Shown: positions 62,701 through 64,000 of the stretch, piece by piece | Layout: every line of letters begins with the position of its first letter | Position numbering within the stretch: the stretch's first letter is position 1 | Assembly: GCF_002208095.1 (NCBI RefSeq) | Contig: NZ_CP017990.1 | Span: 2,356,001 to 2,420,000 of the forward strand | DNA: 64,000 nucleotides | Reading direction: 5' to 3' | DNA from: Enterobacter cloacae complex sp. ECNIH7 | GTDB taxonomy: Bacteria > Pseudomonadota > Gammaproteobacteria > Enterobacterales > Enterobacteriaceae | The notes under the pieces: model-generated | Database searches by the model: none | Seen by the model: only the letters and a program-made list of their open reading frames with translations | What the model was told of the DNA's origin: nothing | Program-made: the position numbers and the translations under genes

Positions 62701-62760
62701 AACGGCGTGCAGACGGATCTGGCAACGCTGCTGGCGAACCATCAGCTGTTAATTGCGTAA
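44755..62760 (+). CDS. Giant type I-secreted BapA-like Ig-repeat adhesin (6001 residues)
   Basis: Surface adhesin for biofilm or host attachment. Parts in order: BapA-prefix-like N-terminus (1-130); Gly/Ala hydrophobic stretch WGWIAGAALGGGAIGALLANGG (135-156), perhaps retaining the protein in the exporter; one Ig-like domain (175-270); 43 Ig-like domains of about 100 residues (276 to about 4562), each opening with a DDVINAAE-like motif; five DTGLSxSDFIT-type Ig domains (to about 5088); two more divergent ones; six FG-GAP-like calcium motifs (5361-5640); an RTX-like GSDYDDVITGNSGDNQFEGRGGNDTF (5842 on) and a type I secretion C-terminus ending LLIA. Cys67 is the only cysteine I noticed. AAGGAG precedes the ATG. 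The reading frame is uninterrupted over 18 kb. Confidence 0.95.
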   Translation: MSNIKVVDVIIRKTAEKTKLTGEGNLSVSISSPSVIEIQGSAQDVARYVRQGKDLLIYMKDGSVIRCNNYFAEDPETHNQSELVFNDRQELTHISFADAGEASGAAVTELTAQATPISSIQPFLEQESVLSDAPWGWIAGAALGGGAIGALLANGGDGETKTKVIDNTKEVESATPTFLLSDKAGDKQGVLSANEITDDSTPTFSGTGQPGATIQIKDSSGSTIASTMVGTDGTWTVILPTQTDGEHTWSVVQIDGSKTTSAGSITVTVSTADAAITLATTAGDNVLNASEQSAGFTLSGASKNLAQGTELTVTLNGKTYAAEVGADGAWSVNVPAADAQALGDGTWTVNVSGKDAAGNTVSGSQTIGVDTTAPTLSVDTLAQDNIINAAEHNQPLTLTGKTNAEAGQIVTVTLNGKNYNATVGSDGTWSVTLDVNDVQALNEGNHTLTVNVSDKAGNGSSVTADFTVDTAAPVVTIHTVAGDDILNISEQGQAHIISGQASGAAAGDVVTVTLGGQTFTGVVLADGSWSVGVPASVLGALGEGNHTLSVSVTDAAGNTGSATHGITLSGHPPEFTIDAISQDNVLNAQEAMQPLSLTGTSNLPDGTAVTVTLNNVSYQATVENGIWAVQVPVSDVLNLANTLYTVSVSGTDSVGNSGSAEANLLVDTVLPQVIINTFAGDNLVNNAEAGVDQTLSGRVTGAAAGDTVSITAGGKSYTATVGSDLTWSVKIPSADLQAFGDGDLTFTASVTNGHGNTGTGERDININAELPGLRVNTISGDDVINAIEQQQDLSVTGSSTHLAAGTQIIVTINSVEYVTAVNASGSWQIGVPAADLQAWTAGGMTVSVSAVDAWGNPVAAEHPIELDLNAVAVTIDTVSGDDLLNAAEKGSDLTLSGQTQGVEAGQTVVVKFADQTFTAQVQQDGSWSLTVPASAMESLIDGRAQVSVSVTNVSGNSADAARVVTVDTQPPAITLDNLTADNIINAAEAQQDLALSGTSTAEAGQTVTVTLNGKTYQTTVQTDGTWQLSVPAADVGALTDGIVTVTATVSDVAGNASSADRVGLVDATVPQVTINDFVTDTNTVNQLAHSQAQILSGSVTGAAAGDLVTITINSVDYTTVVDAAGNWSLGLPASVVQGLTDGTWTIDVSVTDRSGNTGSSSLDVVVNTVTPVIGINTLAADDVINATEKGEDLLLSGTSNQPEGTTITVILNGIHYTATADASGNWSVTVPASAVSALGEAHYTVTASVTDSVGNSASTSHDVLVDSSLPVVTIDTLAGDNIVNAAEVAAGQTLTGKVTNAAAGDTVTIILGGQTYTATVQDDLTWSLPLSESQLTALGNGDLTVSASVTNAHGNTGSSSHDFTIDAQLPGLRIDTVAGDDVINVIEHAQNLIVSGTSTDLAAGSTVTVTINGKTYSATVLADGTWQTAVPAADVSQWADGSLDIKAGAQDASGNPVTIGTVVDVDLAPVAITISSVTDDNVLNAAEKGQDLLLSGTTSNVEAGQTVTITFAGKTYTTTVDASGDWTWTVPAADLSGLKDGDASVQVTVTNVNGNAASSAQEFSVDTTAPTVTINTISNDNMLNAAEAAQDLTLSGTSTAEAGQTVTVTFNGNQYTAQVQADGSWTLDVPAADMAGIADGSAAVTATVSDKAGNPASAGSSVLVDTTVPQISFNIVAGDDVVNIAEHGQALIVSGKVTGAQAGDVITVTLNGKDYTAMLDASGSWSVGVPAADVGALVNGEQTISATLTDKAGNSTSATHEFDVSLTAPVIAINTLAADDVINATEKGQDLLVSGTSNQPDGTTITVTLNGISYTATTDASGSWSITVPAANVSALGEASYVVTASVTDAAGNSASTGHSVLVDSALPQVTINPVAMDDVINAAEVAAGQTLSGKVSGAASGDTVTISIGGNTWTATVQDDLSWSVNVPSTVLTAIGNGDLTVSASVTNGHGNTGTGEREIVIDANLPGLRVDTVAGDDVINSIEHAQNLIITGSSEGLATGAALTVTVNGKTYAATVLADGTWTAAIPAADVSALNAGTVTVTVEGQSAAGNPVSISHDVKVDLAAVAISIDPIASDDVINAAEKGADLVLSGSTSNVEENQTVTITFGGKSYTATVDASGNWTATVPSADLGSLKDGDASVQVSVTNVNGNSASAGREYSVDATAPTVSIEIVSDNNIINAAEAQQDLVIDGVTNAEAGQTVTVTLNGVDYTTTVQANGSWSVTVPTADLSGITDGNYTISAAVSDKAGNPASADRDVLVDTTVPQLTIHTVSDDDVINSAEHAQALIVTGSVTGAAAGDVVTVTLNGKSYTATLDASGNWSVGVPAADVTALAAGDYTITAALTDKAGNSNSATHGVEVNLTAPVLTIDTVSGDDVINNAEKTQDLTISGTASGLAAGAVVTVMLNGKAYSAQVDNNGKWTTTVPANEVGQLGEALYTVTASATDSVGNNTSTSHTVNVESVLPGVIVNTIAGDDVINAAELAAGQTISGKVVNAEAGNTVTVTIGGNSYTATVQSDLTWSVNVPSDVLTALGNGDLTVSASVTNGVGNSGTGEREIVIDANLPGLRVDTVAGDDVINSIEHGQNLIITGTSDGLAAGAALTVTVNGKTYPATVLADGTWSAAIPAADVGALSAGTATVTVAGQSSAGNPVSISHDVTVDLASVAISIDAIATDDVINAAEKGADLLLSGATSNVEENQTVTITFGGKSYTATVDADGKWTATVPAADLAGLKDGDASVQVSVTNVNGNSASAGREYSVDATAPSVTINTLATDDILNAAEAKSDLTVSGTTTAEAGQTVTVSLNGKDYTTAVSADGSWTLNVPAADLAGFTDGSVIVTASVNDKAGNPASVDHNLAVDITAPAVTINTVAGDDVINIAEHGQAQIISGTATGAAAGDKVTVTIGGQTYTTVLDAAGNWSVGVPASVISGLSDGTVTVTASVTDAAGNTGTGTHNVTVDTGLPSVAFNAISDDNVLNAVEKGQDLSVSGTSANLAEGTVVTVTLNGKNYTATTAADGTWSLTVPAADLAGLGQANYTLNATATNGVGNSVSNTANLLVDTALPTVTINTVAGDNVINAAEVAAGQTLSGTVANAEAGNTVTVTLGGNSYTATVQNDLTWSVNVPSDVLTALGNGSLSVTATVTNGHGNTGTGEREIAIDANLPGLRVDTVAGDDVINTIEHRQNLIVTGSSDGLAAGTALTVTVNGKDYAATVLADGTWSAAIPSTDVSAWPEGTVKISVTGDSSAGNPITISHDVTVDLATVAISINAIATDDVINAAEKGADLVLSGATTNVEAGQTVTISLNGKIYSATVDDSGNWTYTVPSADLVHLKDGDASVQVSVTNVNGNSASAGREYSVDATAPSVTINTLAADDILNAAEAQSDLTVSGTTTAEAGQTVTVTLNGKDYTTAAGADGSWTLSVPAADLASLGDGSVTVTASVSDKAGNPASVDHTLTVDVTVPAVTINTVAGDDVINIAEHAQAHIVSGTATGAAAGDKVTVTIGGQTYTTVLDAAGNWSVGVPASVISGLSDGTVTVTASVTDAAGNTGTGTHNVTVDTGLPSVAFNAISGDNVLNAVEKGQDLSVSGTSANLAEGTVVTVILNGKNYAATTAADGTWSLTVPAADLAGLGEANYTLSATATNGVGNSVSNTANLLVDTALPTVTINTVAGDNVINAAEVAAGQTISGKVANAEAGNTVTVTIGGNGYTATVQSDLTWSVNVPESVLTALGNGDLTVSASVTNGHGNTGAGEREIVIDASLPGLRIDTVAGDDVINSIEHGQNLIVTGSSDGLAAGTTLTVTVNGKTYAASVLADGTWSAAIPAADVGALAAGTVTVTAAGQSAAGNPVSISHDVTVDLSAVAISIDAIATDDVINAAEKGADLVLSGSTSNVEENQTVTITFGGKTYTAKVDADGNWTATVPSADLAGLKDGDASVQVSVTNAHGNSASAGREYSVDATAPTVTIDTVAGDNVINASEAAAGVAISGTTTAEVGQTVTVTLGGKSYTAQVQQGGVWSVNVPGTDLSALADNGYSVQVSVSDAAGNPGSAGKAITLDTTPPTVSFNDVAGDNVINSVEHGQAQIVSGTATGASVGDKLVITIGSNQYTTTVDASGNWIVGVPASVISALNDGTVTLSATITDSAGNSSTQTHDVVVNTASVALTINTVSGDDVINAAEAGSSLVINGSSAQFASGTQVTVTLNGKSYTATIQSDGSWTTTVPAADVGALADGASYQVSVSAQDSAGNSASATHGISVDTTAPVVSIATLSADDMLNAAEAQQPLTVRGSSSAEAGQTVTVTLGGKSYTATVANDGTWTLDVPAADLAALSQGALTVTASVNDKAGNNGQTTHTLTVDTVAPTVTISTVADDDIVNNAEQLAGQTISGTTTAEQGQTVTVSFNGHSYQATVGADGSWSVFVPGRDFLGLSDGDYTITASVSDKAGNPGSATHDVTLNGDVPTITINTFAQDDIVNAAEHGTPLVVSGTTDAPAGQTVTITLNGKTYTATVQNDGTWSYTVGSADVTALADGGSYVINAQVSNTIGNSGSDNHTVTVDLTAPSMGISIDSLQNDTGLSASDFITNDAQVVVNGSLTAQLGNNEKAQISLDGGTTWIDLTVTGTTWRYTDGRTLTDGTYQYQVRVIDNAGNVGATDSQDVVIDLTMPVATTITVDSITQDTGLSGSDFITSDNQISLKGTLGAALGSGDHAQISLDGGVTWIDVSVSGLSWTYVDGRTLADGDYNYQLRVIDDAGNISATASQVVTIDTVAPDASKTIAIDSISDDTGLSSSDFVTNDTSLTLHGSLGATLADGEYAQISIDGGVTWQNVIVTGNSWYYVDSRTLGNQTYDYYVRVVDAAGNVGASAHQQVTVDTVAPDAAITVTVDNITVDTGFDNNDFLTSSTSYTLHGTLGAEPGAGEFVQVSMDGGSTWVYATVSGTQWSYSDTRTLTDGSHNYQVRVVDQAGNVGATTSQAVTVDTQAPQYGVTIDSISEDTGQSGSDFITMDTTLTINGSLGSALANDERVQISLDGGNTWLDTTVTNQRWSYTDTRDLPDGDYTYQVRIIDQAGNVGSTASQVVTVDTTPPSTVGTVVSYTDGEGERQGTFGSAVATDDNSPLINGTLNRAPDDGEIVQLYRDGVLLGQVTMNGSASWSFQDNGLSDGNHTYIVRVTDRAGNYTESDGFVLNVDTSIPTTTAAITAQTTSDTTPIVSGTVSADLVNGEYLVVTVNGKTYTSQTGGAVVVDPDHNTWYLQIPDGDALSVSSYSVTAQVKSSAGNGNTTGTATGSLVIDTTSVNTDWATTAGNSNNSTMTLGMNSSGLWNIIANGQSYSSSDSSTYAGNALTNTRGYYVVSQTAADFDRNGTQDIFATENTYAGSTQVMWTYDGSTYNASQLAMGTTIWYGGVIAYDKTGDGYLDLAYGDAGMDSLTYLVNNNGVLSPDGTGGEGGFYGQFDSGREISGVDLNNDGTVDIVQHTNRSGAYSLTVINNNGNGTLSIGQNLTNVFVVNASNTTTAASMTWADFNGDGYMDLYLGSSYNNNGGVIYYNDGTGKLSATKSAVEASNATAGYLSVAVDWNGDGQMDIIKLSTYGGSQTATLFTNSGYGSTWTSSQLASGIAYATGVAAVDYNWDGAQDLLVSQQNGKVVLVQNSKTIADGTAMHLHIVDSEGINAYYGNTVNLYNAAGVLVASQIINAQSGIGSNDTSALVSFYGLDPNETYSAEILKITNGVSDNVTWSGLEAGNGKEGYVLTAEAATGGHSGTITGTGYNDTFIAEDGTYTYNGSGGWNTHSDYDTWSNTGGMDVVDYRNATSGVNVDLRLSTAQNTGFGTTRLLNIEGINGSDYDDVITGNSGDNQFEGRGGNDTFNIGSGGHDTLLYKLINASDATGGNGHDVVNGFTVGTWEGTADTDRIDLRDLLSGSGYTGTGSASYVNGVATLDSSAGNISDYIRVVQNGSNTEIQVDLDGTGGQFSPTTLVTLNGVQTDLATLLANHQLLIA
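45892..56664 (+). repeat. Six-fold super-repeat of six Ig domains inside the adhesin
   Basis: Equivalent positions of the first domain of each unit fall at 45892, 47683, 49480, 51274, 53071, 54868 and 56665, giving unit lengths of 1791, 1797, 1794, 1797, 1797 and 1797 bp (597-599 codons). Within a unit the six domains keep a fixed order of opening motifs: AEAQQ-like, IAEHGQ-like, xEKGQ, AAEVAA, SIEHGQ, AAEKGA. Units 5 and 6 are nearly identical over long DNA stretches (for example 53430-53650 against 55230-55450). Confidence 0.88.
58439..60016 (+). repeat. Five tandem DTGLS-type Ig domains
   Basis: Second repeat class in the adhesin, about 105 residues per unit. Each begins I/VDSIxxDTGxSxSDFI, has a QISLDGGxTW strand and RTLxDGxYxYQVRVxDxAGNVGA, and ends in VDTxAP. 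The five copies are more diverged in DNA than the main repeat class. Confidence 0.85.
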
Positions 62761-62766
62761 AACAAC

Positions 62767-62805
62767 GCCGCGGGGAGCGATCCTCGCGGCCTTTTGCGTT
62801 TCTTT
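62767..62805 (+). terminator. Hairpin after the adhesin gene
   Basis: Nine-base stem GCCGCGGGG/CCTCGCGGC (one G-U pair) six bases after the stop, followed by CTTTTGCGTTTCTTT. The broken T tract would allow partial read-through into the exporter gene, setting a high adhesin-to-exporter ratio. The 131 bp after it contains no gene and may hold a secondary promoter. Confidence 0.6.
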
Positions 62806-62936
62806 ACATGAATAGCGATAACCCTATATTTCACAAGATTATTTTGCGGGCTCGTTTAGAGAGTGTTCGATTTTTAATCATTCCGTAAAGGTATCATTTC
62901 AGTGCGAAATTACCGCTCTGGACAGGACGTAGCATT

Positions 62937-64000
62937 ATGAAGACACATCCACAGTACGAACCCTGGCTGCAGGGCATGCTCATCATCGCGAAGCACTACC
63001 GGCTGGATTTCTCAGCGGAGCATGTTCGGGTCACGATTAACCATGAAAGCCAGTCTCCGCGCCAGCTGCTGCTGGAGGAGATGGCGCGCCAGCTTGGGCT
63101 GGGGATGCGTATGGTGGCGGCTGAAGCGGTATCCCTCGATCCGTGGCGCCTGCCGCTGCTGGCGGAATTCACCGGCGGACAAATCGCGGTCATTAACCGC
63201 ATGGACAGCGAAGGCAACGTCAGCCTGCAGTTTAGCGGCGACGCGGGGCTGGAGACCACGCTGACGCGCGATGAGCTCGGGGCGCGGTTAAAAGGGCTGA
63301 TGGTGCTGCGCCCGCTCGAATCCACGCCGGATGCCCGCGTGGACGACTACATCAAACCCTATGAGAAAAACTGGTTCTGGCAGCTGGCTCTGAAGGACTG
63401 GCGACGCTACAGCGACATTATGCTGGTGGCGCTGGTTGCCAACGTGCTGGCGCTCTCCGGCATGGTTTTCTCCATGCAGGTGTACGACAGGGTGGTACCG
63501 TCGCAGTCGGAAGCCACGCTGTGGGTCCTGTTTGGCGGCGTGATGATTGCCATCGTGTTCGAATTCATCATGCGTATGCTGCGGGTGCATATTTCTGACG
63601 TAGTGGGCAAGCGCGCCGACCTGCGTATCTCTGAACGCGTTTTTGCCCACGCGCTGCGGATTAAAAACGGCGCGCGCTCGAAATCAACCGGATCGTTTAT
63701 CGCGCAGATCCGCGAGCTGGAGTCGGTGCGCGAGCTGATCACCTCGACCACCATTGCGGCGATTTCCGATCTGCCGTTCTTCCTGCTGTTCGTCTTTATT
63801 CTGTGGATGATTGGCGGCCCGCTGGTGCTGGTGGTCCTGCTCGCCGTGCCGCTGCTGCTCATCCCCGGCCTGCTGGTGCAGCGCCCGCTGGGGAAACTCT
63901 CCAGCGAAGGGATGCGTGAATCCGCCATCCGCAACGCCACGCTGGTGGAAGCGGTGCAGGGCATTGAAGACATCAAGCTGATGCGCGCCGAGCAGCGTTT
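62937..64000 (+). CDS. LapB-type type I secretion ABC transporter (5' part; cut by window end)
   Basis: Inner-membrane exporter ATPase for the adhesin. The frame is open from ATG 62937 (AGGAC 10 bp upstream) to the window edge, about 354 residues of an expected 700 or so. Residues 1-125 form a C39-peptidase-like domain (PWLQGMLIIAKHYRLDFSAEHVRV) without the catalytic cysteine, as in exporters of RTX adhesins that do not process their cargo. The transmembrane domain follows (WFWQLALKDWRRYSDIMLVALVANVLALSGMVFSMQVYDRVVPSQSEATLW), with the MQVYDRVVPS motif of the LapB/HlyB group. The nucleotide-binding domain and the HlyD-like partner would lie beyond the window. Confidence 0.92.
   Translation, partial: MKTHPQYEPWLQGMLIIAKHYRLDFSAEHVRVTINHESQSPRQLLLEEMARQLGLGMRMVAAEAVSLDPWRLPLLAEFTGGQIAVINRMDSEGNVSLQFSGDAGLETTLTRDELGARLKGLMVLRPLESTPDARVDDYIKPYEKNWFWQLALKDWRRYSDIMLVALVANVLALSGMVFSMQVYDRVVPSQSEATLWVLFGGVMIAIVFEFIMRMLRVHISDVVGKRADLRISERVFAHALRIKNGARSKSTGSFIAQIRELESVRELITSTTIAAISDLPFFLLFVFILWMIGGPLVLVVLLAVPLLLIPGLLVQRPLGKLSSEGMRESAIRNATLVEAVQGIEDIKLMRAEQR

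Noticed and set aside
44755..62760. The repeat periodicity considered as a CRISPR array or satellite DNA
   Set aside because: The period is about 300 and 1797 bp, fully in frame, and encodes Ig-like domains in a single open reading frame. There are no short direct repeats with spacers.

Overview
The window is chromosomal DNA of an Enterobacteriaceae member. The inference rests on recognisable orthologues of Escherichia coli yaiL, azoR, hrpA, ydcF, gapC and cybB at matching lengths, REP/BIME repeats, and high-GC enteric codon use. The mixture of genes (intact gapC, mesX/mesD, a BapA-type giant adhesin, a desaturase/methylase-like lipid cluster) looks most like Enterobacter or a close relative, but genus is inference only.

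Layout. (1) 1-13 kb is a mosaic of small regulator/target pairs: a TetR-MFP-RND efflux operon cut by the window start, MerR/SDR, LysR/old yellow enzyme/SDR, TetR/DUF1348 and HxlR/SDR pairs, then VOC and GNAT genes and a small membrane-protein pair. Several pairs show inverted repeats that make convincing operators. (2) 13.2-19.1 kb is one tightly overlapped eight-gene operon (SnoaL-like, SDR, FAD amine-oxidase-like, DUF1365, cyclopropane-fatty-acid-synthase-like methylase, DUF2878, chalcone-isomerase-like, DUF3833 lipoprotein), probably modifying membrane fatty acids. (3) 19.2-26.2 kb holds a paired YdcZ-type transporter with its LysR regulator, the folate-independent methionine synthase pair mesX-mesD, an orphan type VI secretion module (DUF2778 effector, probable immunity protein, Hcp), yaiL and a RluA-like pseudouridine synthase. 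(4) 26.2-42.6 kb is core-like (azoR, hrpA, ydcF, gapC, cybB) interrupted by an O-methyltransferase, an EmrAB-like three-part pump and an MHS-family transporter. It ends with a DeoR regulator and a Gfo/Idh/MocA oxidoreductase. Between ydcF and gapC there is no aldA. Instead there is a strongly structured segment with two hairpins presenting CAGGGATG loops.

(5) 42.6-64 kb is a type I secretion and adhesion locus: an AT-rich leader, a TolC-like outer membrane channel, one 6001-residue surface adhesin and the start of its LapB-type ABC exporter (cut by the window end). The adhesin has a BapA-like N-terminus, 43 Ig-like domains of about 100 residues, five Ig-like domains of a second type, a six-motif FG-GAP-like propeller and an RTX/type I secretion C-terminus. 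Its Ig-like domains are arranged as a six-domain super-repeat of about 599 codons, present six times with almost exact spacing.

The items most worth follow-up are the structured CsrA-site-bearing element at 38.65-38.82 kb, the adhesin super-repeat and propeller, the DUF2778-immunity-Hcp module, the lipid operon that lacks its usual ECF sigma/anti-sigma pair, the paired TetR operators at the efflux operon, and a 93/91-bp dispersed repeat present as two inverted copies.
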